This document shows positions 35,653 through 47,739 of a stretch of DNA of 64,000 nt, in pieces (position 1 is the first letter of the stretch; every line of letters begins with the position of its first letter). The notes beneath the pieces were generated by a model. The model ran no database searches, had not been told where the DNA came from, and was given only the letters and a program-made list of their open reading frames with translations. This DNA comes from Vigna angularis (Eukaryota > Streptophyta > Magnoliopsida > Fabales > Fabaceae). The DNA is taken from contig NC_068971.1 in the NCBI RefSeq assembly GCF_016808095.1, forward strand, positions 25,874,131 through 25,938,130, written 5' to 3'. A program made the position numbers and the translations under genes.

Positions 35653-37215
35653 GTGTTAGAATTTTTTAACAGTCGCATGGATGCCCAAAGAATGGATGGT
35701 GGATGGTCAGTCAATGAAGTACTCCAAGTGGTAATTGTAAACTGTCGATCTTGGCGTGTTGATGGGATGAAGGTAAAATGAAAATATCTATCATTTGTGG
35801 TTTCTCATGATCACTTGCTTTGCTTCTGTAAGACTGTATCTTGTTTGGCAGATGTTTACTCAACTGCACTTCACATATGAACAAGAGAGTCACCCAGAGG
35901 AGTTCTTCATCCCATATGTCTGGAAGCTAGTACTCTCCAAATGGTATGGAGATTCTCGTCCACACACCTTATGATGACTATTTGCAACTTTTTTCCTCTT
36001 TTATTGTTCGAACTTTGTTGATTATGGGGGTATATTAAATTCATCATCTTGTTTTTTACTATAACTTTTGTTGATTACCTTCAAAAATGGTCTTCTTGCT
36101 CTGTGCATGTTTCTGATGTGAAATTTCTGTCGTCTGCAGTGAATTTGAATTCAATGCAACAGCTATAAATTTGTTTCCAGCTGATATACCTACCAAAGTA
36201 CGTATATGAATCTCCAGTATATATTTATATATATTTTTTCGATAAGCTCTATTATATATCTGTATAGCACTCCTTGTAATCAAAGAACACAACTGTCTTT
36301 TTCCTCTAGTATTTTTGTTCCTCAATCCTTCCATAGTATCTAAACATGCTTGTTGTTGCCGCTGCTTATATTACTGTTTCTATGATGGAATGAATACTAC
36401 ATTAGAATTTTTTTTTTCCTGATAAAAGAACAAGCTAAGGAGTTAATATAAGTTCAGCTCATCATCTCTTTCTTTTCACGTTTGAAAGGAAATTGAGCTG
36501 TTGTTGTCCTGTGATCAAATTTATTTTCTGTGGTCAAAATGGAAAAATAAAGGATAATGTTTTCCTCTCTGTTTGGTTCACTTTTTTTTCAAAATACTAG
36601 AGTTCTAAAAACAAAGTAAAAGTCGTTTTGCAGCTTTGTTTCTCCATACAACATTGCTTCAATTATTTTTAAATGAGAGAAAAAAGGAGGCTAGAATGTG
36701 CAACTTATTTCTAAAAACTACTTCAGTCAGTTTTCCTTTTCTTGTCTAAAACCCACTTTATCCCTGCCTTTCTTTTATCATCAGCTCCCTAATTCGGAAG
36801 AGTTTTTCACCATTTTTTTAAGTAGAAGAAAAACTAGGAAAAAAGCTGAGTCAAGCAATACTAGTAAGGTCTTGTCTACTGTCATTATTTCAAGTGATAG
36901 AACTTATTCCCGTCACATTTGTGTAAGGCATAATTCTAGCTACGTTTCCTTTAATTCCTAAGCAACTTAATTGTTACTTGTCAGTAAAGAACCTAATTTG
37001 CACTAGCCATTCTCTTTGACTGATGAAAAAAATAATGGAAGAATTGGTTTTTTATGGTATATGATTTGTTGCTTTTGTTTCTTTTGCATAGGTTTGACAT
37101 ACTTATACATTAACTTGGATTATTGTCTTCAATGACAAAATTCACTGTGTTGCAGAAACTTGACAATGAGGTGGAAGGAAATACATTCCAAAACAGTGAC
37201 TTTGACGAAGTCTGA
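35653..37215 (+). pseudogene. C-terminal exons of an unrecognised plant gene (captured fragment)
   Basis: Four blocks join in frame with good borders: 35653-35772 ([20 protein letters not shown] through SWRVDGMK), 35852-35943 ([26 protein letters not shown]), 36140-36197 (EFEFNATAINLFPADIPTK) and 37156-37215 (KLDNEVEGNTFQNSDFDEV then stop). Introns are GTAAAA, GTATGG and GTACGT at the donors, with TTTGCAG- or TCTGCAG-like acceptors. The preserved frame and the acidic tail make a real 3' gene end likely, and AATAAA occurs downstream near 37378. I do not recognise the family. No start codon or upstream exons are visible, so it is either a fragment or the 3' end of a chimeric gene with the RIC1 piece. 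Confidence 0.6.
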
Positions 37216-37737
37216 GTATCAGCTTGATCCGTTGCCAAGTACTCCAATTCTGTTTGTGAATATTTGTATAGATAAATTAGTTACAAAAATGTAATGTTCT
37301 CATTCTTTTTTGTTCATAAATTTTGAGTGTAATTGTTCACTCCTGAAGATGAAAGTGGTTTGAGATATCCATGTAATGAATAAATGATTATGTTAACATG
37401 TCATCCATGTTATGTCAGTTTATACAAGTTTGCCATCACTTGCACTTCATTTTATGATTTTGTAGTAGTTTTATGATAAAGGCAAATCATCTTGATACAT
37501 CTTGATTTAGTTATTTAATATGTAAAAAAATAATAATTATGTTGTAATGTCAAAGAAGATCAATTTGTCCTTAAATTATACAAAATATGATTGAGATATT
37601 TTTTACATATCTAACAACTAAATTATAATTTTTACTTTTACCAAGACTTTTTAATCACTATATTATCACTCATTTATATTGTAAGTTTCTTTGTTTTAAA
37701 GCTTTTTATTTTTACAAATAAATTTTTTTTTCTCTAT

Positions 37738-37965
37738 TGTATGTTACATACGGATTTATCCGTATGTAAAAAAATTATTTTTTTAATATATTATATACAA
37801 ATATTATATACGGATTTATTCATATATAAATTATATAAGGATTTATCTGTATATAAATTATATACGGATTTATCCGTATATAATTTAGCTACGATGATTT
37901 TATATACGAATTTTTATCTGTATATAAGTCGTATGTAACCAAGTGTTATATACGGATTTTGGTAA
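37738..37965. repeat. Right subterminal repeats (tatacggat motif)
   Basis: CATACGGATTTATCCGTATG, TATACGGATTTATTCATATA, TATACGGATTTATCCGTATA and TATACGAATTTTTATCTGTA occur at close spacing, with a last TATACGGATTTTGG near 37951. They match the cluster at 30541-30740 about 7 kb away. Confidence 0.6.
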
Positions 37966-38159
37966 TTTCGTAATTTTAGGAAAAATATATGCCTCGGTTA
38001 TCCAATAATCGATGCCTAATGGTGCTAGTGTCTCGGTTCTAAGAACACTCGAGTTAATAAGCTGATATTTCTGCACATCTTTTAAAATTTTGCACTCCTA
38101 AACCCTAAATGTTTCTTTCCTAATCCATTAAGCCACAAACACATCCCATTTTCTCTGCA

Positions 38160-38940
38160 TTTTTGCCACTGCCAAGGCGATCCTCTCCATGGCGGCATCG
38201 GTGGCCGCCACTGCAATGGTCATCCGTTTGGTAGCCAGCGAGATCCTTCCGCTGGAGTTCATGTCATCACCACTGCAATTGTCCTTCTCCAGTTATCTCT
38301 AGTCCCGAAACACACCACCACCGCGGAACCTGCAAAATGTAGTCGGCCGCCCAATCTCCTTTGAGGGTGCGGGTTACGGCGGGTTCTGCCCTTGGCTGCG
38401 GCGTTTATCTCCAAGTCGCTCCAGATCGGCAAGCCCTCTGTCGTCGCCGTCGTCGCGTTTGAGCGAGAGCGAGGGGTTGGACCAGAACATCGGCGTGAAA
38501 TACGCGGTGAGGAGCAGAGGCGGGCGGTTGGTAATCTGTGGCAAGGGAGGAGGGCGAATCCGCTGGAGGCGCGAGCTGGGCTTGGGCTGTTGAATTGGAG
38601 GAGGCGTTGAGATGCGGTCGTGCGCAGGTTCTGCTGGGCTTGCGGTTGCTGTGGGTTTGGGTTCTGAGGTTGGGCCTGTGGCTGGGGCTGTGATGGTGGC
38701 GGTGGCTGAGGGTGAGGATGATCAAAGGTGGGTTTTTTAATGATGGGTTTGGAGATCTTTTGAGAAAGCTTGTTGAGGTGCCTAAGATATTGATCCCTGG
38801 TGTTGGTGGTGGTGTATCTAGTAGAGCTTGTGGTAGGAGGGACGCGTTGGGGGAGCAAAGGAAGGGGAAGAAAATGTTTTGCGAGCAGGAGGAGTGTTGG
38901 AGGACGGAAAGGATCACCGCCATTGATCGCCACCACTAAG
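38160..38940. other. GC-rich captured sequence of unknown origin
   Basis: Far richer in G+C than its surroundings. It starts near an ATGGCGGCATCGGTGGCCGC phrase. Long overlapping ORFs occur on both strands, including a Pro/Gln-rich minus frame (38259-39017), but none resembles a protein I know, and the + frame from the ATG near 38189 meets a stop early. The composition suggests the 5' region of one or more host genes captured by the element. Confidence 0.45.
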
Positions 38941-39109
38941 ATCGTCACCACCAGATCCCTATCCCCAATTTTATTACTTTCTGCGTTGTTTGCAAAATGT
39001 ATATTACCTATTTGCAAGAATTTTTTTTTTTGGTTTATACTTGATTTTGAAGAGAATTTAGTGTGTAAAATGTAACTGAGGTTATTTGATTATGCATATA
39101 TGTATGCAG

Positions 39110-39255
39110 AGAGTCGTGTGGAGAAGCCACTGCCTATGTATGTGCCAAGGGATGAACGTTTTGAGGAGTCGAAGCAGAACACATTCACAATGAAGAGGCC
39201 AAAGGCAGTGCTCCATAACTTGATTTCTGGTTTTAAGGCCAGTCTTTCTGTTAGG
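39110..39255 (+). pseudogene. Lipoxygenase exon fragment
   Basis: After a TATGCAG acceptor the frame reads SRVEKPLPMYVPRDERFEES, then KQNTFTMKRPKAVLHNLI and SGFKASLSV. Plant 9-lipoxygenases (linoleate 9S-oxygenases) have PLPMYVPRDE.FEE.KQ.TF...LKAVLHNLIP at the corresponding place, between the N-terminal PLAT domain and the catalytic helices. None of the iron-binding His region is present. A pro-for-leu style change (KRPKAV for KRLKAV) and truncation on both sides mark it as a captured relic. Confidence 0.85.
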
Positions 39256-39859
39256 CCAAAATCTAATAAAAAAATCTAATATACCTCGGTTGCATTTGAA
39301 AAAGTCTGATAAAAAAAATAAAAAAAGTCTGATAAGAAAAAAGTAAAAGAAGTACACTTTCTACTGTCTCGATTGCATTTGAACCGAGACAAAAACATAC
39401 ACATTTTTACCTCGATTCATGACCGAAGCAAAAAGTGGTAGACTTTTTGTCTCTCCTGTATATACCTCGGTTGCAGAACCAGTGCGGATAGACGAAAATA
39501 ACCGCTGTCATTTTCCTTTACTGCACTAGTGTATCACCCATTAAAATTCATCCAATAGGCTTCTACTAAATTTTCCGCTTTAATGAGATTCAGTGATAAA
39601 TATGATTTGGAAGGATGAACACCAACATAACATATATACTTGATGAAAACATTAGGAACATTGGGGGTATCATGAAATGGGAGAGAAAAAAAGAAATGAT
39701 AAATGCAAACAAGTAAATTTCTGATTTTCTCTCCTATCATGACATACTATAAAGTTGTTCATCTCACAGGAAGAGAAAAATGAAGGAGGGGATAATTATA
39801 CTTAAATAGTTACATATTAAGAAAACAAAGAAAGGGGAAAATAAGTGATTTTGTTATGT

Positions 39860-41128
39860 CTATTTGTCAATTTGATTAAGTTTGCCCAATCCATTGCAAC
39901 GAGCACAAACGATTTGAGTTTGATCCTTTCGTGCTGCATTTGCTCTCAATCTCACGTCAGCCTTTCGAACAAACCCTGCTCCATCACATTCAGGACATCT
40001 GCCAAAATGCTTATTCATATATCATTAGCGATACAAAATATTTTCTTAACAAAATAAGATATGCTTATATACATTCTTTTACATGACAACTTAGGCTTAA
40101 GCTATTTAAAAAAAAAATATCTTACTGTTCTATAAGTTCTTATAAGAGGGTCTGAATAAAGCCTATATATGCATTCATTTTAAGTTTAAAACCTCCTTAA
40201 TAAGAATCACTCCGTGAGAACACTATGAAAAAAAAACTCTCTCCATCACATTTCTAGAATATTAGTGAAATGAAAATAGTTGCATGGATTCATAATTTTG
40301 GAAATCTCTGTCACTATAAATAAATAAGGCTAGATTATATTATATACAAATCTTACTTTACAATCCAAATTTTTAGAATTGAATTAAGTTTAAATATTCA
40401 CTTTTTAACATAGTACTAATGACATGTCAATTTATTTTAAAGAAGCTTGTTATTTGCTTTTTGACATAATATTCTCTTACCCACCTTCTGCTTATTTCCA
40501 TTCAAGACAAAATAATCCTATAGACAAACACCTACTATAGTAACTGTTTTATTAACATTAACATGATATAACCATAAGATAAATCTGTATAAGAAAGGAA
40601 TATGGTAATCACGACAATGTAAAATAGATTTATACAATTGTTCTGTCACAATTCATCGTTGATATATCTCTTAAACTAACATGTTCTATCATAAATTGTT
40701 GTTTGAATTTTTAAAGTATGTATTGTAAAGATCAACTCAAGTTTAAACAACTAAACAAGCATGCTTATAAGGAAAATAATCCATGAAAACCTGCAAAAAA
40801 AATGGTAATTTATTTAAAAAATTATACTGATATATAATAAAAAAAAATAGATTTACGTGTCTTTGCGAGAGAAGAAGATGGGGAATGCGGTTCCAACGAG
40901 TGCGACTGCAACCGCGCCGGCAACAAGGTAAACGGTGCTATCAGCAGAAACATCTCCGACAGCCGAAACAACAACCCTGGAAGATCTAGTCTTGTTCCTC
41001 TGAATGGAGGTGCAGGGTAACACAGGTGGGGCAGCAAACGACACCCTAGGGTTGGAAACAGCGACACATGCGGAGAGTTTGGGCGCAACGTTGGGAAGCA
41101 TGGTGTTAAGCGGAGTGATGGAAGCCAT
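39860..41128 (-). CDS. FIP: FIP ortholog, thylakoid DnaJ-type zinc-finger protein
   Basis: Two exons, 41128-40857 and 39998-39860, joined at AC/A with donor GTAAAT and acceptor TTGGCAG, encode 136 aa. Residues 1-55 look like a Ser/Ala-rich chloroplast transit peptide. A single membrane segment lies at about 66-86 (VYLVAGAVAVALVGTAFPIF). The soluble tail holds two CxxC motifs, CPECDGAG (92-99) and CARCNGLG (122-129), a reduced DnaJ-type zinc finger. This arrangement and FFSRKDTCPECDGAGFVRK match the Arabidopsis protein At5g02160, described as FtsH5-interacting protein (FIP), which sits in thylakoids and is linked to FtsH protease and stress tolerance. The frame is intact. The gene stands alone; a CACTA-like element ends only 329 bp beyond its stop. 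Confidence 0.9.
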
Positions 41129-41173
41129 GTCGGTGGCAGAAAGAAGATCGGAGAAAATAGCGTTTGTTTGTGG

Positions 41174-41182
41174 ATTTTATGG
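41174..41182 (-). promoter_or_regulatory. TATA-like box of the FIP gene
   Basis: CCATAAAAT on the minus strand lies about 45-55 bp upstream of the start codon. This would give a very short 5'UTR of about 15-25 nt. It is the only TATA-like site close by, so the assignment is tentative. Confidence 0.4.
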
Positions 41183-41299
41183 TTTCACCATTCTGGAAAG
41201 TGTTTGGATAAGGACACGTCACAAGTTGAGATTTCCTACCAACGTGGATAAGACATGGGACCCTCTTAAAACTAGGATTAGTAGTTTAGTATCATAATA

Positions 41300-42707
41300 A
41301 TAATTTTTAATTATAAAATTCTGTAACTTATTTATAAATATAAAGGAAAAGTGGAAATTATAAATATACTAACATATTAAAAAAAATCATACTAGTCTAT
41401 TTGACAATTTTATCTTACATAAACTGTTTAATCATTGTTTGAATAGGAATTGATAATTTTTTTTTATAGTGATATTTAATAACATTATGATGGTAAAACT
41501 ATAAAAATAATATAAATCTGGGTTAATTTTTATAATAATTTAAAAATCAAACTATACTGAATCATATTTAATTTGTTACATTTAGCTTAGGTGATTATTT
41601 AATAAAATTAAAGGAAAAGGAATTATCTGTATTTAATGAATAAGTAAGTGATGTAAATTTATGAGTTTTTAAAATTTAGAAGTTCTGAATAACTGACGTT
41701 GTGGATAGGACAGGGTGTAAAAACTGTCTTTAGTGGGAGAAAGATGTTAACCACATGAAAATGAAGAGGATAAGTGTGACGTATCATCTTATTCAAGTAT
41801 CACATCTTTTTTGTAAAACTTTTTAAACTAATCAAATTATACAAATATTTATTTGTGTAATTTTTAAAGTCTTCAATGACCAATTTAATTTCTAGATTCG
41901 TATAGTTTTTTTTTACATGGGTGACTAATTTGAAGAAAATTTCAATACTTTAAGACTATATAACATATTTTAATATGATTTCACACGTTATATTTATTTA
42001 TTTTTTAAGTTTAAAATATTAATAAATTATAATTTTACACATTAAAATCATATTTTAGTTCTATATTTTAATACTTTAGAAATTAATTGGTCTAAATATG
42101 ATTTAGTCTCTAAAAACAATATTTATTAATTTTAAACTTTTAAAATTACAAAAAATACAAAATAATATTTTATTATTTTTTTCTTTAGAGACAGAATTCA
42201 GGATATATTAAAAAGATATTTACAATTATTCAACCTTGCTTATATCGAAATTAATATATAGAAAAAAAATAATATTAAAAAGTACGTTATTGAATGGAAA
42301 AGGTAAAAATAATAAATACATACATAGTTATTTTACTTATAATAAACAATACACATTAATTAATTAAATTATGCATTTAAAAGTATTATTATTTTAATTT
42401 AAAACATTCTTTGTTACTTCAATTAAAATAATTCATATTTTTAACTTTTAGTATTAAATGTAAATCATAGATTCTACCTCCTTAACTTTTTATTTCTCAT
42501 TTTAAGTTTTCATTTCATTTATAATTTAATGTCACAAAAGTTGAAGAGCGAGAGAGCATTTAAACCCCTCAATACTATATTGTTTCTTCTCCAATTTGTT
42601 TTTATCATTTTAGTGGGTCAATTAAGAATAGTTCATTTTCAATGAATTTTAAAATAGACTAATTCGATGCATGTTAAGTTCAATTAGTTGCGTGAGGTTT
42701 AAACTTG

Positions 42708-42796
<89 letters not shown>

Positions 42797-44200
42797 AGTT
42801 GAGATTTGTATACATGAACCAGAGATATATTGATTATTTTGAATCATTTAAAAATTCTATTATTCAAATGTTTTTTAAATTTTTTTATAAATTAATTTTG
42901 CTGTTGAAATTGATTTTTTTTTATATTTTTGTTCAAGCAAATGATTTTTATTGAAGTGAAAAATTGAAGAGTGAAGTGAAAATCGAAGAGAGATTAGGTC
43001 TTATTGTCTGTTTTATTTTCATTTAAATAAGAGATTTTTAGCTCAAGAGAAAATAAAATTAAAAGTAATATTGTTTTTAGCTTTAGTTTTATCAAGTAAA
43101 GGAATTTTTTAAACAAAAATAATACTACAAATCATCTCACTTTTTATTAATTTTCACTCAAACGAAAATACTTTCGTTCATAAAAATATATTTTCACTTA
43201 GGTTAATTTTTTTTAGTCTTTTTAACTTATTGAATATGTATACTTTTATAAATTTAAAATAAATATAAATATTTATATTTGATTTATTGTTGTATTTGAA
43301 TGAATTACATTCCTTTACAATGCATATTAAGATTTATATAACTATTATTGAAATTATATATATGAAATGATGTGCTAACCGTCTTTTCCATTTAATTGTT
43401 TGGATTTGAATGTAAGGTAAATTTCTATTTTCATCATCCGCAGTTTACTTCAGTTTAATAAAATATTGAAAAAATCCTTACTTTAAATGATTTTTAATCG
43501 AAATTTCAAATTTGAAATCAGAATGTTTTAATCCATACAAAAAAAATTATTAGCTTTTCCACTTCTGTATTTTTATTTTCTTAAAATTTCGTCAAAATGG
43601 ATTGAATCAAATTTCTAGTGATTTGAAATTATTCAATTAAAAACTATTTCAAGATAAGTTATTGAACCCACTGGGAAAATTAATATGAACCTTTCTCAAT
43701 ATTGAAAATATATGCACCAACTCTATTTCTTACGTTAAAAATACAAGTATCAACTTTATTTTCTTAAGATTCTTTTTATCATCACGCCTTTAGATTGTGA
43801 CGAAATAAATATTACCATTTTTTTTTAAATACCACAGTTAGAAAAACAGAATTGAAAATATTGAGAACTATGGATAAATATCGATACATTATTACAAATA
43901 AAAATTTGATTTGAACAAAAAACTACAGTACAGTGTAACAAACAAGTAAAAACAATGTAAAAAAAGACAGAAAAAGAGAATAATAATAATAATTTCATCT
44001 GTAAAAAAGTCTTTCTAATTATGCATTATAAAAATACAAGATCATAAATACAATTTAAACATACTGAACTGAATCTAATATGAAAACAATTTAACCCGCA
44101 ATCAGTTAAATTGAATACAACCAATAAATAGTAAATACCTTTCATTAATAAGTCTTAAGTCAACATTCATCAAAAGGAAGTATTATTCAATTATACTCAC
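41300..44200. other. AT-rich intergenic DNA
   Basis: No ORF with recognisable similarity on either strand. It holds the (TA)n run at 42709-42793 and long A/T tracts. I see no transposon ends here. Confidence 0.6.
42709..42793. repeat. (TA)n microsatellite, ~85 bp
   Basis: An uninterrupted TA dinucleotide run of about 42 units. It is likely to be highly polymorphic and can extrude as a cruciform. Confidence 0.97.
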
Positions 44201-44989
44201 TTCTTACATTTATGATTCTTACTAAAACACATCCAGAGAACTTTTTAAAAGCGGTGAAATAATGAAATTGCATGCAACAACAAAGCAAAGAGAACAATTA
44301 GGTTCAACTATAGCAGGGGACCAAGAGCTTGTCTGACAACAATATCTCATGGCCACCTCTAATAAAACAATAACCAAATCCAAATACTACATGCTCAACT
44401 GCATAAAAACAATTTAGAATCATAGATACCAGATGATGCCAACTTTAGAAATAGCCAATCAAAAGCACCTAGCAACAAACACAAGTTTTCAATGAAGAAA
44501 GATAATCTAGACAACATGGGTATCTTCTTTCAAGTTGTACCATCGCACACAGAAGCACCAATGACAACCAGCATTTTACTCACAAGTTTATGGTTGTCAA
44601 CCTTACTTCTAAGAGGAAATGCCCGTGTATTGAAAGGTAGGATAGATCATTCAACCCGAATAAACATATAAAGGCCTACAAGGCATAGGTCAAACTTTTT
44701 TTTCCAAAGATATTGATGTTCACTGTAGAATCTTCCTAACCATGTTCAATGAACCAAGCAACCTATATTGGTATTATAAAACTTGATTCACTCATCAAAA
44801 CTTTTTCTGCGAAATTTAAAGCACAGTCAACTACATGTGACTAACTTATATCCTTGGAGAATGTAAAAGAGGAGAAAGCGATTCTCTCCAAATGGCGACA
44901 TCAATCATTCATAGCATTAATGATTGACAAAGTAGCCGCAGCAAAAATGTAAATACAACCCCCAAATTTTCAGATGTCATCAAGCAATA

Positions 44990-45515
44990 GAGGGAATCAA
45001 CAAATTCCAGTCATTTTAACAAAAAAAAAAAAATTAAATTATAAAGGCATAAATAAGGCACAAATTTTCCTTGAATCATGCATAAACTAAAGAAAATTGG
45101 GGCAATCATATGCTTAAAGTTGAAACAACTTCCTCGTAACAGAAAGCCAGAGGAAAAACGAAACCTCCTCATGCACCACATGATATGAGATACAATAGAG
45201 GCATGCTGGCAAATAAAATATATAATCGACAAGCCATAACATAAAATCAAGCAATAATGCCCAAATTTCACTTGACATCAATCAGGAGAGTGAATATACT
45301 ACCGATTCCAATCATCTTAACAAAATAGGATTGCATTATAAAGTCAGAAAAACAAAATGTTTTCTTTGAATCACGCGTAAACTCAAAAGCTTGAGGCAGC
45401 TATATGCTTAAAGTTGAAAATAAACTATAAATTAACAACAGAAAGTCACAGGCACAATGAAACTTCCCAGGCATCACGTAAGATATAGAGGCGTGCTGGC
45501 ATTTAGTAACGAAAA
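44990..45515. repeat. Diverged direct duplication (~230-bp units)
   Basis: Blocks such as TTGAATCA.GC.TAAACT, ATATGCTTAAAGTTGAAA, AACAGAAAG.CA and ATAGAGGC.TGCTGGCA occur in the same order around 45070-45210 and again around 45365-45500, roughly 300 bp apart. The copies differ by many substitutions and indels, so the duplication is old. It lies 1.2 kb beyond the 3' end of the RING gene. Confidence 0.7.
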
Positions 45516-46746
45516 ATAAAAGGCAAATAGAAAAACACAGAAAACGATCATCAAGGTTTATGGTAAGTTTCAGATATCACCAGAGAATTCCACATTATTT
45601 TTTTGTTAGTATCTTAAAATTCCTTCGATCTTCTAAATAAAGTAAAGGGACATATCACAACACCTTCAAATTATCGACAGGGACAGGCTGCAAGAGAAAA
45701 ATACCTATGAAAAGTATACTTGGAAATTATTCCAGATAAAAGTTGCAAATGACCAGATGGACAATTTATTCATAAGGTCCTAATTCTTCTAAATTAGTAT
45801 CAGACAACACGAAAAGAGGTGGAGTACGTACTTGAAGTGGTGATCTATGTTCCTTAGCACATCCTTTTACTGCTATTTGGTATCATTTATCAATAAAGTG
45901 TGAAACGTTTATCTACCCAAACCAATCACATGGAAAATGAAGTTTGAAAGCGACAACGCCACTAAAGTAGACCCACAAATATTAAGCACCACCTAACATG
46001 AGCCTAAGAAACCAAAGTTGCGGTAGACAAAGAAACAGAGCATATTACATCAACAATAGAAGTCATAATTTCCCATAACCCAACAGAACCACATTTCAAA
46101 CAAAAATAAAACACCATAACTCAAGCATTGATGACTTAACTACAAAACCAATGAAATTATTCAAAACCAAAAGACAAAGAGGTACAACAACAGTTACACT
46201 AGATCCTCTTCCCCCTCATGTTTCCACCCCAACATGACATCTAAACTTCCTTTCTTCCTTCCTAACTACACCTAGTCACAACCACAGACAAACAAGCGAA
46301 GCCCTGAACTCAATTCCCCCATAGTCGTGAGTTCAACACATTCATACAGTGAACTAATTGTAACAGTTAAATGAAGATCAGAAAAATCATATTCAACCCC
46401 ATAAATCAAATTTAAAATACATAACTAAAATGTAGACAATCCGATCTTTATCCAAAACTCTGAGCTAATTCAAAACCACCCTTCAGCAATTGCATAAACC
46501 ATTTATCAGTTTTAGTTATTTACAGTATCAGAATCAATAAACAGACTAGAAACATTACAAACAATTAAAATTCCCCTAAATTCAACGAATACTTAAACAA
46601 ACTAAAAAAACATTAGGAAAACCGAAACCCCATTGCTGTCATGGGTTCAGTTTCATTTTAGGAAATTGCAAATAAATGCGGCGAATAGGGCAACAATTGT
46701 GTCACGATGACTGAAAAAATCTTGACACTGGTCGAAACGTACTCTT
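45516..46746. other. Downstream flank of the RING gene
   Basis: A-rich + strand (T-rich on the coding strand), without another ORF of interest. The portion next to 46746 should contain the 3'UTR of the RING gene. I could not fix a polyadenylation site. Confidence 0.45.
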
Positions 46747-47730
46747 TTAAAATCTTGATCGACTCCTGAACCTAGAAAAAATGGTTGTGGCAGAGCGTGA
46801 TCTTCCATTGAGACGAGAGTTTCTCGTTCCACGAGAAAAGGAACTTCTAACTCTTCCGAAATAGGAAACGAGATTCCGAAAAGCAGAAGCAAAGCCCCTA
46901 CTCTCCCTAGACCTACCAATAGAAGAATCCCAGGAGACTCTCCTGGGAACGCCGTTAGAGGCGTTAAACGCGCCGTCCATTTCCGTGTACACGAGGGGCA
47001 GTTCTCTACCACCGATGAGCCTGCCCACAGCGAATCCTCCCCCAGGGAGTCTCCATATGGTTAACCCCATCGTATTGTTATCATCAACTTCATCTGAAGG
47101 AACCACGCGGCGGCATACGGGGCACGAGTTCCGCACAGACAGCCACGGCACGATGCACTCCGAGTGATACACGTGCCCGCACGGCATCTCACGTGCGTCG
47201 CAATCCACTTGAAAGTTTTCCATGCACACCGCGCAGTGGGACTCCGCGTGCGCGTGGCTGGCCAGGATCTTCACCACCGGCATCGACTCGATCGCCGCCT
47301 TCGACGCTGCCCGGTCAAGGCGTACGGTGGTGCCGTCCAGCTGATCCAGCAAGTGATCGAAGCCCGAAGAGCCCATGAGGAAGTCGGTCACGCCCGCGGG
47401 CAAAGGGCGCAGACCGCTGGGGCCCGGACCCGAAACGCCGTCGTTGTAGTAAAGCTCGAAGTTCCCCGAGGCGACATCATTTTCGCTTTCGTTGGCGCTT
47501 GCGTTTTCGTTTCCGTTCCCACCGCGCAGCACGATCACGGGATTGAAGGGCGAGCCGGCGCGTGTGGATCGGCGCGACTGGGGAGGCGTTTGTACCTCTT
47601 CGAGAAAACCGGAGTGACAATCGGGGCAGAGAATGGTAGGATCTCGCTGCGGTTCTGCGACGAGGGAAACCCTAACGACGCGGTTGCATCGGTAGCACCA
47701 GAAGGAAGAAGAAGATCTCAAAGAAGCCAT
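46747..47730 (-). CDS. RING-H2 E3 ubiquitin ligase, RDUF/DUF1117 type
   Basis: Intact single-exon gene, 327 aa. A zinc-ribbon at the N-terminus (zf-RING_9 type) uses C12-x2-C15 and C35-x2-C38 (CYRCNRVVR...CPDC). A C3H2C3 RING-H2 finger lies at 166-206, with C166, C169, C184, H186, H189, C192, C203 and C206 (CAVCMENF, CGHVYHSEC, CPVCRR). A DUF1117-like segment follows (about 218-265: MGLTIWRLPGGGFAVGRLIG, ELPLVYTEMDG), and then a Ser/Arg-rich tail. This is the layout of Arabidopsis RDUF1/RDUF2 and relatives of human RNF115/BCA2, which act as E3 ligases; in Arabidopsis they are tied to ABA and drought responses. The role here is inferred from the family. The start is the first ATG after a T/C-rich leader; no upstream in-frame alternative is needed. 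The coding region is much richer in G+C than its flanks. Confidence 0.93.
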   Translation of the reverse strand: MASLRSSSSFWCYRCNRVVRVSLVAEPQRDPTILCPDCHSGFLEEVQTPPQSRRSTRAGSPFNPVIVLRGGNGNENASANESENDVASGNFELYYNDGVSGPGPSGLRPLPAGVTDFLMGSSGFDHLLDQLDGTTVRLDRAASKAAIESMPVVKILASHAHAESHCAVCMENFQVDCDAREMPCGHVYHSECIVPWLSVRNSCPVCRRVVPSDEVDDNNTMGLTIWRLPGGGFAVGRLIGGRELPLVYTEMDGAFNASNGVPRRVSWDSSIGRSRESRGFASAFRNLVSYFGRVRSSFSRGTRNSRLNGRSRSATTIFSRFRSRSRF

Positions 47731-47739
47731 GATTTTTAA

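Larger units (their letters stand above)
37962..39531. mobile_element. Second CACTA-like element with captured sequence
   Basis: The right end, read on the minus strand, starts CACTAGTGCAGTAAAGGAAAA at 39531, the CACTA-type terminus. CCTCGGTT / AACCGAG motifs cluster near both ends: about 37993 and 38031 on the left, and about 39282, 39369, 39381, 39408 and 39464 on the right. The left end is degenerate: TTTTAGGAAAAATATATGCC with CTCGGTTATC parallels the right end's AAAGGAAAATGACAGCGGTT. No 3-bp target duplication can be fixed because the left boundary is unclear. The interior (38160-39255) is GC-rich and includes a lipoxygenase exon. Confidence 0.55.

Noticed and set aside
40822..41088. 88-codon minus frame overlapping FIP exon 1
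   Set aside because: Out-of-frame shadow of the FIP first exon. The zinc-finger exon at 39860-39998 joins only the 40857-41128 frame.
47193..47378. Second + frame (61 codons) in the RING gene
   Set aside because: Another shadow of the same exon, with no supporting motif.
47164..47739. 191-codon + frame opposite the RING gene
   Set aside because: Antisense shadow of a GC-rich intact coding region. The RING, zinc-ribbon and DUF1117 motifs are all on the minus strand.
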